This document shows positions 16,551 through 25,727 of a stretch of DNA of 64,000 bases, piece after piece; positions within the stretch are counted from its first letter, which is position 1, and every line of letters begins with the position of its first letter. The position numbers and the translations under genes were made by a program. A model generated the notes under the pieces. It was not told the origin of the DNA. It did not search any database and was given only the letters and a program-made list of their open reading frames with translations. The DNA comes from CAWCJL01 sp963795775 (GTDB taxonomy: Bacteria; Acidobacteriota; Terriglobia; Terriglobales; Acidobacteriaceae): contig CAWCJL010000004.1 of the NCBI GenBank assembly GCA_963795775.1, forward strand, positions 400,658-464,657. Reading direction: 5' to 3'.

Positions 16551-18017
16551 TCAGCCGTTCAGCATTTCCATCAGCTTGTTCACGGTGCGGTTCAGGTCCT
16601 TGTCCGATCGCTTTTCTTCATCGATCTTCGCGATCGAGTGCATCACGGTGGTGTGGTGCTTGCCGCCGAACTGACGGCCGATCTCAGGCAATGACGCTTC
16701 CGTCATCTGCTTGGCCAGGTACATCGCGATCTGCCGCGGCACCACCACTGCGCGCGAGTTGTTCTTCTGCTTGAGCTCCGCCACCCGCATGCCGAACTGT
16801 TCAGCGACCGCGCGCTGAATGGCCTCAATAGTGATCTTGCGCACCTGCGTGTCGATAAACTGCTTCAGGCACTGCTGTGCGGTCGGCAGCGTGATCTCCA
16901 CTCCGTTCAGGCTGGTCCACGCCAGCAAACGCACCAGCGCCCCTTCTAGCTCGCGGATGTTGGTGCGGATATTTTGTGCCATGAACAGTGCCACATCCGT
17001 CGGCAGCGTCACCTGCTCGCTTTCCGCTTTCTGCTGCAGAATCGCCACCTTGGTCTCGAGATCCGGCGGCTGAATATCGGCGATCAGCCCCCACTCGAAG
17101 CGGCTCCGCAAACGCTCTTCCAGCCCAGCCAGATCCTTCGGCGGCCGGTCGGAGGCGATCACGATCTGCTTCATGCTCTCGTGCAGCGCATTGAAGGTGT
17201 GAAAGAACTCGTCCTGCGTGCGCTCCTTCGAAGCGAGGAACTGGATGTCGTCGATCAGCAGAACATCGACGCCGCGATACTTGTCGCGGAAGCTCGACAT
17301 CTTCTCGTTGCGAACATACGAGATCATCTCGTTGGTGAACTTCTCGCTGGATACGTAACAGATGGCCGACTGCGGCTGCCGCCGCTTTACCTGGTGGCCT
17401 ATGGCATGCATTAAGTGCGTCTTGCCCAGCCCCACTCCGCCATACAGAAACAGGGGGTTGTAGGCCTTCGACGGCCTCTCCGCCACCGCTTCCGCAGCCG
17501 CGCGCGCGAATTGATTTCCTGCGCCCGAGACGAAGCCTTCAAAGGTGTAGCGCGGATTCAACTGCGCCGCCGAGTTCCAGTCAAAGCGCGCCTGCTGCGG
17601 CGCGGTGCTCCCGTTGGCCGCGCCGGCCGCGGACGGCCGCTGCGGCAGCCCAGGACGCGCATTGAGCGCCGGCGTGTGCGGCCCATGCGACGGCGCCGGC
17701 GGGAATCCGCCATCCTCGCGCGCTTCGCGGACCCGCGCGGGCGTGGACGGATCGTCTTCCTCGGTCACGAAATGAACTTCGTCCACCTCGATCTCGAGGA
17801 CCTCGATCGCTTCCTGGATGTGGTCCTCATAGCGATCGCAAACATGCTTGAATTCAGGCGCCGGGATCCGCACATACATCGCGCGGCCATTCATATGGCT
17901 CATCCGCGTCGGCTTCAGCCAGGTAGTGAACACCTGCCGATTTACCTTCTTTTCCAAAGCCGCGAGGATGCGTGTCCAGGGATCGAGAACCGTCGTGGCC
18001 GTGGGTGCGAAAGACAT
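16551..18017 (-). CDS. dnaA: chromosomal replication initiator protein DnaA
   Basis: All four DnaA domains are visible. The N-terminal domain I (ILAALEKKVNRQVFTTWLKP) is followed by a Pro/Ala-rich linker. The AAA+ domain has Walker A GGVGLGKTHLMHA and Walker B LLIDDIQFLASKERTQ, with an arginine-finger region after it. The C-terminal DNA-binding domain has the signature GGKHHTTVMHSI. I place the start at the ATG at 18017 (MSFAPTATT). An ATG four codons upstream (18029) and an even longer frame to 18086 are possible. dnaN does not follow. The gene is divergent from the rpmH cluster. Confidence 0.95.
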   Translation of the reverse strand: MSFAPTATTVLDPWTRILAALEKKVNRQVFTTWLKPTRMSHMNGRAMYVRIPAPEFKHVCDRYEDHIQEAIEVLEIEVDEVHFVTEEDDPSTPARVREAREDGGFPPAPSHGPHTPALNARPGLPQRPSAAGAANGSTAPQQARFDWNSAAQLNPRYTFEGFVSGAGNQFARAAAEAVAERPSKAYNPLFLYGGVGLGKTHLMHAIGHQVKRRQPQSAICYVSSEKFTNEMISYVRNEKMSSFRDKYRGVDVLLIDDIQFLASKERTQDEFFHTFNALHESMKQIVIASDRPPKDLAGLEERLRSRFEWGLIADIQPPDLETKVAILQQKAESEQVTLPTDVALFMAQNIRTNIRELEGALVRLLAWTSLNGVEITLPTAQQCLKQFIDTQVRKITIEAIQRAVAEQFGMRVAELKQKNNSRAVVVPRQIAMYLAKQMTEASLPEIGRQFGGKHHTTVMHSIAKIDEEKRSDKDLNRTVNKLMEMLNG

Positions 18018-18547
18018 ACTCCCCTTCATAAAACGCCCGTGATACACCGTCCGACCGCGCGGCACATCCGTGTGGGGAGGCTTCACGCTTCGCCATAGCT
18101 CTGCCGCGCTTCCGTGTTGGCGGAACGCGCTGGTTGCTATTTCGCTGATCCGGATTGGGTATGGACGTTCGAGAAAAATCAGTTGTGAACGGAGCCGATA
18201 CTAGCACAATCGCAAGGGTGGATGCGCGTTCGCTGTGCGTGAAATGACGCTTGACAGCGAGTTGCACAAGTGTCAGTGAAATCCGCCAAAGGTTGGCTCG
18301 CTTCCACAATTTCTTTCAGCAATTTTGAACCGGAATTGCCAAAGTTTCCAGTTGGCTTTCGCAATCGGCTGTGCTACCTGCAATGGCCTGGCGCGCCACT
18401 GCACGCTCATCATGCTCGGCGTCTTTCGCGTCTTCTGTGGCACCGGAACCGCGCCAGCATTGCCCGTTCTGCAGGGCATCGTCTATACTTAGTTCTTGCC
18501 CTTGAGGCAGCATTTCGAACATACCGAGATCAGGAGCACCAGCTTCC
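18018..18547. other. dnaA-rpmH divergent intergenic region, possible oriC locus
   Basis: 530 nt without a gene. It must carry the promoters of dnaA and rpmH, and this position is a common place for oriC. An AT-richer stretch is present at about 18305-18365, as is a TTGACA at 18251-18256. I could not find clear copies of the DnaA box TTATCCACA; the nearest are weak, such as CTTCCACAA near 18301. The oriC suggestion therefore rests on gene order only. Confidence 0.35.
18460..18489 (+). promoter_or_regulatory. predicted sigma-70 promoter of the rpmH operon
   Basis: TTGCCC at 18460-18465 and TATACT at 18484-18489 are separated by 18 nt and lie about 60 nt before the rpmH ATG. They match the -35/-10 consensus well. 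Confidence 0.55.
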
Positions 18548-18703
18548 ATGCCGAAACGCACCTTTCAACCCAACCGCCGCCACCGCGCCAAAACTCACGG
18601 CTTCCGCACGCGCATGAAGACCAAGAGCGGAGCGGCCGTGCTTTCCCGTCGCCGCGCCAAGGGCCGTCACCGCGTTTCCGTCGCTCCCGGCTACCGCGAC
18701 TAG
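18548..18703 (+). CDS. rpmH: 50S ribosomal protein L34
   Basis: A 51-residue, very basic protein starting MPKRTFQPNRRHRAKTHGFR and containing the RMKTKSGAAVLSRRRAKGR core of L34. It is the first gene of the conserved rpmH-rnpA-yidD-yidC-khpB-mnmE run. Confidence 0.97.
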   Translation: MPKRTFQPNRRHRAKTHGFRTRMKTKSGAAVLSRRRAKGRHRVSVAPGYRD

Positions 18704-18778
18704 CTGCTCCCGCTGGCGCCTCCAACCGGAGTAAGCGCCAGCCTCCACACCGCCGGCCCAAACGTTCCAACCCCTCCC

Positions 18779-19237
18779 ATGGCGGAATCCACCACACATC
18801 CTGCACAGCAGCCGTCCTTTCCCGCGTCGCCTATGCCTGGCGCGGAGGACTGGCGGCTGCACAGGCATGCGGATTATCAGCGCGTTTACAACGCCAGCCG
18901 CAAGCAATTTTCCCCGCTCATGACCTACTTCGTGGCCCCGCGTACCGCCGGGCCGGAAACCGGCGTGCGTCCGGGGCCGCGCATTGGGCTCACCACCGGC
19001 CGCGTTCTGGGCAAGGCGGTCGAACGCAATCGCATCAAGCGGCGCATGCGCGCGGCGGTCTGCGCCTCGCTCCCAATGCTCCTGGGCAATGTGGACGTAA
19101 TTCTCCACCCCCGGCGCACGGTGCTCACGGTCGAGTTTGCCGAGCTGCTCGGGGAAGTGCAGCGCATCTTCCGGAACATCGAGAGGGCGCAGCACACGCC
19201 TGCCGCATCGGCTTCGGGCAAACGGCGGCTGGCATGA
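18779..19237 (+). CDS. rnpA: ribonuclease P protein component
   Basis: A 152-residue protein. The conserved RNR motif reads KAVERNRIKRRMR (about residues 80-92), and the preceding strand GLTTGRVLGK is typical. RnpA binds the catalytic RNase P RNA and helps recognise pre-tRNA leaders. The N-terminus is about 25 residues longer than usual, with a Pro/Ser-rich lead, so an internal start is possible. The stop overlaps the yidD start (ATGA). Confidence 0.93.
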   Translation: MAESTTHPAQQPSFPASPMPGAEDWRLHRHADYQRVYNASRKQFSPLMTYFVAPRTAGPETGVRPGPRIGLTTGRVLGKAVERNRIKRRMRAAVCASLPMLLGNVDVILHPRRTVLTVEFAELLGEVQRIFRNIERAQHTPAASASGKRRLA

Positions 19238-19521
19238 GCGCGCGCATGCTGGTGCTTTACAAGCGGCTGCTGTCGCCCGTTCTGCATACCGCTTCCGGCG
19301 TCAGCGGCGCGTGCCGCTTTCAGCCCACCTGTTCGGAGTACGCTGCCATCGCATTGAGTCATCACGGCGCGGCACGGGGCGCGTGGCTGTCCCTGCTCCG
19401 GCTGCTCCGCTGCCATCCATTCGCACGCGGTGGCTTTGATCCGGTCCCCGGAACATGGCCGGCTCCGCCCCGTTCCCCGGCTCGCCTCCAAGAGGAGCAC
19501 CAGTCGCTCCATTTACCATAA
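19234..19521 (+). CDS. yidD: membrane protein insertion efficiency factor YidD
   Basis: A 95-residue protein. It carries the YidD pattern YKRLLSPVL, then CRFQPTCSEYAAIALSHHG with two conserved Cys, then LLRCHPFARGGFDPVPG. The start ATG at 19234 overlaps the rnpA stop as ATGA, so translation is coupled. YidD is a small amphipathic membrane-associated protein that assists YidC-dependent insertion. Confidence 0.93.
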   Translation: MSARMLVLYKRLLSPVLHTASGVSGACRFQPTCSEYAAIALSHHGAARGAWLSLLRLLRCHPFARGGFDPVPGTWPAPPRSPARLQEEHQSLHLP

Positions 19522-19605
19522 GAGCAGCGGGCCGCCAGCATAGCTGAGCTGCGCCCGCTCTAAACGACCCGCACCACTTCGCAATCGCAGATAGGAAGCT
19601 CTTCT

Positions 19606-21396
19606 TTGGCAGAGATACGCAACCCCAATCAAGGCGGAGGCAAAGGCGATTCCCGCTTTCTCTTTGTCTTTTCGCTCGTTTTTCTGGTGATGTTCCTGGG
19701 CCTGCAATACTTCAAGCCCAAAAAATCCGCCGAGCCCGCGCAGAAGCAGGCCGCTGTCCAGCAGCACCAGCAGGCAGCCGCCACGCCGGGCGAGAGCACG
19801 GCTGCCCCGGAAAGCACCGCCGCCACAAGTACGGCAGGCACCACGGCGAAGGCCGCCACCACCGCCGCGCAAGCCGAAACGCTGATCACCGTGGAAAGCG
19901 AACTCTATCGCATCCAGTTCTCCAATCGTGGCGCCTCGGTCCGCTCCTGGATTTTGAAGAAGTACAAGGACGACGACGGCAATCCGTTGGACCTGGTGAA
20001 CGCCAAAGCCGCGGCGAAATACGGCTTCCCGCTCTCGCTTTACACCTATGACGCGGGCCTGCGCACCCGGCTCGACCAGGCCTTGTTCGTGCCTTCGGCT
20101 ACCGGCCAGCTCACCGCACCGGTGGACTTGAGCTTTACCTATGCCAACGCCGGCCTGACCGCCAAGAAGAGCTTCCACTTCGACTCCAGCTACGTGCTGC
20201 ACGTGGACGCGTCCGCTTCAAACAACGGCACCTCGCTGCCCGTCTTCGTCTCATGGCCTTCCGGGCTGGGCGCGCAGACCACGCTGCCCGAATACGCCAG
20301 CGGCCAGTTCGATACGTCGCAGAGCGGCAAGTTCGACCGCATTGCACCGAAGAAGCTCTCCAACGGACAAACCCTGAATGGCCCCTTCGATTACGCCGGC
20401 ATCAGCGACCAGTACTTCGGCGCCATCTTCCTGCCGGACACCCCTGACGACGCCAGCGTGGTGAGCCTGAATAACCAGCTCGCCGTGGCACGCGACCGAA
20501 AGCGCCCCGAGAGCGGCATGGACAACGCTCCCGTGCTGGGCGCGGCCCTGGGCTCACTGAGCGGCCACACTTCGATGCGCCTCTTCGCTGGTCCCAAGGT
20601 CATTGACGTGCTCAATTCCGTGCGCGCCACCTCACTGAACGGCACGCAGACCGGCCCGAATCTGCAGCCCATCCTCAACTTCGGCTGGAGCGGCGTCATC
20701 GCGCGGCCACTCTTCGTCGTCCTTCGCTTCACCTACGACCACGTCATCGCCAACTGGGGCTGGGCCATTCTGCTGCTCACCCTTGTGATCAACCTGGCCA
20801 TGCTACCGACGCGGGTACAGATGATGAAGTCCGCGCTCAAGATGCAGCGCGTGCAGCCGGAAATGCAGGTCATCCGCGAGAAGTACAAGAAGTACAAGGC
20901 CACCGACCCGCGCCGCCAGGAGATGAACAAGGAGATCATGGCGCTGCAGCAGCGCGAAGGCGTCAACATGTTCGGCGGCTGCCTGCCCATGCTCATCCAG
21001 TACCCACTGCTGTATGGCTTCTACGCCATGCTGCGCAACATCATCGAGCTGCGCCAGGCGCACTGGGGCTGGCTCCATGACCTGGCCGCGCCGGACCCGC
21101 TGCACATCCTGCCGATCTTCGTCATCCTGTCCATGTTCACCGTGCAGTACCTCTCGCCTTCGCCCGGCATGGACCCCGCGCAGCAGAAGATGATGGCCTT
21201 CATGATGCCCGTCTTCTTCGGTTTCATCATGTGGAACGTGGGCTCCGGCCTCGCGCTCTACTGGGCCGCCGGCAACATCATCAACACCGTGCAGCAGTTA
21301 GTCATGAATCGCACCGGAATGGGCAAACAGATGCGCGAGATCGCGCTCAAGCGAGCCGCCAAGAAAATGGGCAAGCCCGCGATCAGCCGCCGCTAG
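19606..21396 (+). CDS. yidC: membrane protein insertase YidC
   Basis: A 596-residue YidC of the Gram-negative type. An N-terminal membrane anchor (FLFVFSLVFLVMFLGL) is followed by an Ala/Gln-rich linker, then a periplasmic beta domain (about 95-345). The conserved five-helix core begins near NWGWAILLLTLVINLAMLP and carries the cytosolic coiled hairpin with IREKYKKYKATDPRRQEMNK. YidC inserts and folds inner-membrane proteins alone or with Sec. The best start is TTG at 19606, which gives the normal MAEIRNPN beginning. It precedes khpB and mnmE. Confidence 0.96.
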   Translation: MAEIRNPNQGGGKGDSRFLFVFSLVFLVMFLGLQYFKPKKSAEPAQKQAAVQQHQQAAATPGESTAAPESTAATSTAGTTAKAATTAAQAETLITVESELYRIQFSNRGASVRSWILKKYKDDDGNPLDLVNAKAAAKYGFPLSLYTYDAGLRTRLDQALFVPSATGQLTAPVDLSFTYANAGLTAKKSFHFDSSYVLHVDASASNNGTSLPVFVSWPSGLGAQTTLPEYASGQFDTSQSGKFDRIAPKKLSNGQTLNGPFDYAGISDQYFGAIFLPDTPDDASVVSLNNQLAVARDRKRPESGMDNAPVLGAALGSLSGHTSMRLFAGPKVIDVLNSVRATSLNGTQTGPNLQPILNFGWSGVIARPLFVVLRFTYDHVIANWGWAILLLTLVINLAMLPTRVQMMKSALKMQRVQPEMQVIREKYKKYKATDPRRQEMNKEIMALQQREGVNMFGGCLPMLIQYPLLYGFYAMLRNIIELRQAHWGWLHDLAAPDPLHILPIFVILSMFTVQYLSPSPGMDPAQQKMMAFMMPVFFGFIMWNVGSGLALYWAAGNIINTVQQLVMNRTGMGKQMREIALKRAAKKMGKPAISRR

Positions 21397-21437
21397 ACTG
21401 GCAATCCCCGGACAACGGAGCTAGGATACGAGACGCC

Positions 21438-22064
21438 ATGCCGATTGAAGATTACCGCGCTGCGGCCAACACCATCGCCCACTTCCTGAAGCTGCTGACC
21501 ACCACCGGCGGCCTTCGCCTGAAGTACCGCATCACCGCGGGCGAGGGCGCCGTGGACCCCGATGGCCTGGAAGCGCGCGAAATTTACGTCGAGATGGCCG
21601 GCCCCGATACCGCTCTCGTGACCCAGAGAAACGGGGAACTGCTGCGTGCGCTCGAGCATGTGGCCGCCAAGATGGTTCGCCTGGAAGCGGATGAGCACGA
21701 CCGCATCTCGTTTGACGCAAACAACTTCAAGGCCATGCGCGCTCGCGAAATGCGTTTGGCCGCGGAGACCGCCGCCGAGCGCGTCCGCCAGAGCGGCACG
21801 CCCTACAGCTTTCAGCCCATGAGTTCGCGCGAGCGCCGGATGCTGCACCTCGCCTTTCGCAGCTTCGACGACCTGGAAACCGAAAGCAGCGGCGAGGGCC
21901 TGCAGCGCTACGTTGTCGTCTACCGCAAAGGCGACAAGCGCGAAGCACCGCCCCGCCGCGACTTCGCCCGTTCCGGCCGCCCTGCAGGCCGCGGCAGAGG
22001 CGACAGCGGCAGGCGCGGGCCAGGCGGCAGACGCGGTGGCGATTCCCGCCGCGATCGCCGCTAG
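21438..22064 (+). CDS. khpB: KH/R3H-domain RNA-binding protein (Jag/KhpB-like)
   Basis: A 208-residue protein downstream of yidC, the usual place of jag/khpB. The KH-like domain occupies about residues 20-100 and an R3H domain lies at about 105-180 (MSSRERRMLHLAFRSF, then YVVVYRK). The C-terminus is an Arg/Gly-rich tail (GRPAGRGRGDSGRRGPGGRR) that should add nonspecific RNA binding. The ATG at 21438 is the first start that keeps only the domain region. The function in this phylum is unknown; in Gram-positives the protein affects cell division and small RNAs. Confidence 0.88.
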   Translation: MPIEDYRAAANTIAHFLKLLTTTGGLRLKYRITAGEGAVDPDGLEAREIYVEMAGPDTALVTQRNGELLRALEHVAAKMVRLEADEHDRISFDANNFKAMRAREMRLAAETAAERVRQSGTPYSFQPMSSRERRMLHLAFRSFDDLETESSGEGLQRYVVVYRKGDKREAPPRRDFARSGRPAGRGRGDSGRRGPGGRRGGDSRRDRR

Positions 22065-22099
22065 CCTCGGCGCGGCACTTACTCTTCGCGCCTAAAATC

Positions 22100-23524
22100 A
22101 TGTCTTCCCATTCCGTTTCGCCTGAGGGCGAGCCCGCCTCCAGCAGCACGCATCAGGAAACGATCGTCGCCATTTCGACCCCGCCCGGTCGTGGCGGCAT
22201 CGGCATCGTGCGCCTTTCCGGGCCACAGGCGCGCAGCATCGCCGAAGCCTTGCTGCGCCTTCGCAATCCGCTCGCACACGCGCAGGCGCGCTTCGCCGAG
22301 GTGCTGGACGAAGGCCGTCGCGTAGACGACGCAGTGGTCACTCTCTTCGCCGGCCCACACTCCTATACCGGCGAGGACGTGATCGAGATCGCTGCCCATG
22401 GCTCGCCGGTCATTCTGGATTGGCTGGTGCGCCGCGCTCTCGGGGAAGGCGCTCGCCTGGCGCAGCCCGGCGAGTTCACCGAGCGCGCCTTCCAGAGCGG
22501 CCGCATCGACCTGACCCAGGCAGAGGCCGTGCGCGACCTCATCGACGCGCAGACCTTGTACCAGGCGCGCCTCGCGGCCGAGCAGATGGGCGGCGCGCTT
22601 TCGCACCGGACCGCGCCGATCAAGCAAGAGCTCATTGCCCTTATCGCCCTTGTTGAGGCCGGCATCGACTTCGCGGAGGATGATGTCGATCTCACCCCGG
22701 ATGCGGAGATCGCGTTGCGCATCGAAGCGCTCGAAAGCGCGCTGGCTCCGCTGGTCGCCTCCTTCGCGCAGGGACGCATCGTGCATTCCGGCATCACGCT
22801 GGCCATCGTGGGCCGCCCGAATGCCGGAAAGTCGTCGCTCTTCAATCGCCTGGTCGAGCGCGAACGCGCCATCGTCACCGCCGTGCCCGGCACCACCCGC
22901 GATCTCGTCACCGAAACAGTGTCATTAGGCGGTATCCCGCTGCATCTCGTCGATACTGCCGGCCTCCGTGACACGCAGGACGAGGCGGAGTCGATCGGGA
23001 TCGCGAAGACGCGCACGGCCATGGCAGAGGCCGATGTCATCCTGCTCGTGCTCGATGTGACCGGCTCCGGCGATGCCGCACGCCGCCTCAGCGCCGAGGA
23101 AGCGGCCCTGGTCAACGAACTCTCTGGACGCACCGCCATCGCCGTACTGAATAAAATCGACCTCGCCCCGAGTGCCGCTGCGAGCCTGCAGCAGTCGCTT
23201 GGCGGCGCTCTGCCGTGCGTAGCCACCTCTGCCATCAGCGGCGAGGGCATCCCGGAGTTGCGGTCCATGATTCTGAAAGTGCTGCAACTTACTAGCGCTG
23301 ACGCCGCCTCAGGCCTGCTCACAAATCTCCGCCATTACGAGGCCGTCAGCGCATGCATAGCCTCCCTCGCCCGGGCGCGCGTCGCCACCACGTCGCACAC
23401 GCCGCACGAAATGCTGCTGCTCGACCTCTACGCCGCCCTCCGCGAACTCGACAGCCTCACCGGCCAAACCACCGCCGACGACATCCTCAACCGCATCTTC
23501 TCCACCTTTTGCATCGGAAAGTAA
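22100..23524 (+). CDS. mnmE: tRNA modification GTPase MnmE
   Basis: A 474-residue protein. The N-terminal tetrahydrofolate-binding domain contains ISTPPGRGGIGIVRLSG. The G domain has GRPNAGKSS (G1), DTAGLRDT (G3) and NKID (G4). The C-terminus ends in the invariant FCIGK. MnmE with MnmG modifies the wobble uridine of several tRNAs. This is the last core gene before the accessory region; the integrase starts 183 nt beyond its stop. Confidence 0.97.
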   Translation: MSSHSVSPEGEPASSSTHQETIVAISTPPGRGGIGIVRLSGPQARSIAEALLRLRNPLAHAQARFAEVLDEGRRVDDAVVTLFAGPHSYTGEDVIEIAAHGSPVILDWLVRRALGEGARLAQPGEFTERAFQSGRIDLTQAEAVRDLIDAQTLYQARLAAEQMGGALSHRTAPIKQELIALIALVEAGIDFAEDDVDLTPDAEIALRIEALESALAPLVASFAQGRIVHSGITLAIVGRPNAGKSSLFNRLVERERAIVTAVPGTTRDLVTETVSLGGIPLHLVDTAGLRDTQDEAESIGIAKTRTAMAEADVILLVLDVTGSGDAARRLSAEEAALVNELSGRTAIAVLNKIDLAPSAAASLQQSLGGALPCVATSAISGEGIPELRSMILKVLQLTSADAASGLLTNLRHYEAVSACIASLARARVATTSHTPHEMLLLDLYAALRELDSLTGQTTADDILNRIFSTFCIGK

Positions 23525-23611
23525 AGCAGGCTCCGAGGGCGTCCAACGGAATCTAGAAATTGCATTTATCTCTTTGCATATGAGATCGTTAGCGTCCTAC
23601 AATGTCCGTCA

Positions 23612-23695
23612 GCGACTCAGGGCAGCCAGAAGGTCTTGAGTCGCCAGTGAGTTGCCAGAACGCTCTGAGTCGCCAGAGTCACTTCTGCGACTCAC
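23612..23695. repeat. left-end cluster of GAGTYGCCAG repeats (candidate attL with integrase arm sites)
   Basis: Three direct decamers occur at 23638-23647, 23649-23658 and 23667-23676 (GAGTCGCCAG, GAGTTGCCAG, GAGTCGCCAG), with inverted GCGACTC at 23612 and 23687. The segment 23635-23659 recurs at 63915-63939 with 23 of 25 identical bases. The position between mnmE and the integrase start suggests an attachment site with integrase-binding arm sites. Confidence 0.6.
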
Positions 23696-23707
23696 GAAAG
23701 GCACATA

Positions 23708-24910
23708 ATGGCACTCACGGATGCACGCCTCAAGGCTTTGAAACCGAAGGCAAAGCGGTATCTGGTAAGCGATGGCCGCGGTTTAGGGCTGGACATTACG
23801 CCGGGCGGAGCCATGACGTGGCTCTTTCGCTACCGGGACAACGGCCAGCAGCAACGGGTCACGCTGGGCCGCTACCCGGATATGAGCCTGAAAGTGGCGC
23901 GGGAGCGGCGCGATGCTCTGGCGGCGCAAGTGGCGGCCGGCAGTTCGCCAGCAAGGGCCTTACGGCTGGCGCGAACGGGCAATTCCACCACTCCCACAGT
24001 TCAGCAGTTTTGCGAGCGCTACTACAGTGAACAGGTGGTGAAGAACTGGAAGAACCCTATCCACGTACGCCGGTATCTGGTAAATGAGATTTATCCGGCG
24101 TTCGGAGACAAGCTGCTGAAGGATGTCGGAGTGCTGGATGTGCAGGCGCTTGTATATCGCAAGCGCGACAACGGGCGCGTGGCATCAGCCATCCACCTTC
24201 GCCGGGCCATAAAGCAGATGTTCGATTATGCCCTGGAACTGCAACTGGTGACGCTGAACCCGGCTGCGATGGTGGCGACGCGGTACATCGGGAAGGAGCG
24301 CAAACGCTCCCGCGTGCTCACGCCAAAAGAAATCCGCTTATATCTGCGCACCATCTATCAATCCAACATTCGGCGGCAATTCAAGCTGGCGCTGCACATC
24401 ATCTTACTCACGCTCTCGCGCAAGTCGGAGTTGCTATTGGCGCGATGGGAGCATGTGGACTTCGATACGGGAGAATGGCTCATTCCGGCGGATCACGCCA
24501 AAAACGGAAAGCCGCACATCGTCTACATGTCCGCACAGGTTGCTGCGCTCTTCCGTGAGTTGGAAGCGCTTGCGGGTGGATCCGCGCTGGTGCTGCCGGG
24601 CCGGAGCAGCCTCCGCAGACCCTTCGCCTCGAACGCCCTCAATAAAGCCCTGGAAGGACTGACCTTCGACATGGACCCGCTCACCATTCACGATCTGCGG
24701 AGGACCGGAGCAACGCTGCTGACAGAGAAGGGCTTTGACAAGGACGTGATCGAAAAGGCTCTCAGCCACGAACGGCAAGGCATCCGCGCTGTCTACATCC
24801 TTGCCGAGTACGCGGAACAGCGAAAGAAGATGCTGCAATGGTGGGGTGATTACGTTGACGGTATCGTGAACGAGTCTAACTTGCTTTGGGGCAAGTTCGG
24901 CGTCGTTTAG
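23708..24910 (+). CDS. int: tyrosine site-specific integrase, P4 type (DUF4102 N-terminus)
   Basis: A 400-residue integrase. The N-terminal DUF4102-like domain begins MALTDARLKALKPKAKRYLV and includes LFRYRDNGQQQRVTLGRYP. A SAM-like core-binding domain follows (QQFCERYYSEQVVKNW). The catalytic domain carries Arg in LSRKSELLLARW, HDLRRTG (the H-x-x-R pair), His in LSHERQG and a Tyr nucleophile in IRAVYILAEYAEQ. It is the only intact integrase copy. Repeats that look like arm sites lie upstream, and two fragments of the same 3' end occur at about 46.2 and 58.2 kb. Confidence 0.95.
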   Translation: MALTDARLKALKPKAKRYLVSDGRGLGLDITPGGAMTWLFRYRDNGQQQRVTLGRYPDMSLKVARERRDALAAQVAAGSSPARALRLARTGNSTTPTVQQFCERYYSEQVVKNWKNPIHVRRYLVNEIYPAFGDKLLKDVGVLDVQALVYRKRDNGRVASAIHLRRAIKQMFDYALELQLVTLNPAAMVATRYIGKERKRSRVLTPKEIRLYLRTIYQSNIRRQFKLALHIILLTLSRKSELLLARWEHVDFDTGEWLIPADHAKNGKPHIVYMSAQVAALFRELEALAGGSALVLPGRSSLRRPFASNALNKALEGLTFDMDPLTIHDLRRTGATLLTEKGFDKDVIEKALSHERQGIRAVYILAEYAEQRKKMLQWWGDYVDGIVNESNLLWGKFGVV

Positions 24911-25727
24911 CGCATGGTCCTGCAAAGACGTTGCGGATGCCCAGAAAGCGTAGTGCAATAAGGGTGCTCCCTTACGGGCGGCTTCAACTGGGAAATGACT
25001 CAATGAAGGAGCATGACGGCGTATTACCACCAGTTTAATTTCTTCGACCCACTATTGGGGAATGCTGTTCTTCCCCCGTTCGATTTGGAACCTGTTGCCG
25101 CCCGGGCACGCGCTCTATTGAACGGGCGCGACCACAAACCAATCGTGACGATTGCGCAAATGGCAAATTGGCTCCTGAGTGACTTTTATGCAAGGGTCGA
25201 GCCTATCTTGAGTTGCAGATAGGTTGGCTTTCTGGAGGCAGGTAGGTCGTGAGAGACCTCGAACTGAGCCAAGCTTGGGCCTAGAGCACTGATTGGGAAC
25301 GGATTATGACCAGGGACGACGATGGCATCTACACCGTGCGCATCGAAAGCGGGACCACGAATTCTGAAGCTCGTATCCGTCATCGCATCAATCGTAAGGT
25401 CTGAGTTCATGTAAGAGATCGGCCAATGAGAGTGGGCACTGAGGTACAGATCAGTCGCATGACTCACACATTTGTGAAGGAACGGAATTGCCGTGCCGGG
25501 TATGACGCGGCGGGCACATGCCCGGTTATAATCGCCTCTTCGGGCTTTAGCAGCGGGTCTGTTTCGCATTACGCAAGGAGGTGCGGAGCCGGCATCGCGG
25601 GGGACGCGTTGCCCGAGTTACGCGTCATTGGCAACGGAGGTCCTCCGGCAGGCCAAGGCTCGCATAGCAAAGATCCCGCTGCGTGCCTAGCACTCGCAGG
25701 AGTCAGAAAGGCAGCCCGCCGAAACAG
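24911..25727. other. gene-poor segment after the integrase
   Basis: The first 34 nt (24911-24944) belong to the repeat shared with 46516-46549. A 69-codon open frame at 25013-25222 (MTAYYHQFNFFDPLLGNAVL) may be a small gene, but its Shine-Dalgarno is too close to the ATG and I recognise no family. A dispersed repeat occupies 25507-25650. Nothing else is supported. Confidence 0.5.
25507..25650 (+). repeat. dispersed repeat C, copy 1 (inverted relative to 56838-56980)
   Basis: About 144 nt that match the reverse complement of 56838-56980 at roughly 80 % by eye. Shared blocks include GCGGCGGGCACATGCCCG, CTTCGGGCTTTA, ACCGGCATCGC/GCCGGCATCGC and ATTGGCAACGGAGG. The translated block VIGNGGPP/SIGNGGSP is kept, so it might be a relic of a coding sequence. 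It carries no recognisable protein motif. Confidence 0.6.

Noticed and set aside
18018..18547. Clear oriC with DnaA boxes
   Set aside because: No convincing TTATCCACA copy could be found by eye; only location suggests an origin.
25186..25569. Minus-strand frame of 127 codons
   Set aside because: No motif, and it overlaps dispersed repeat C; composition is not protein-like.
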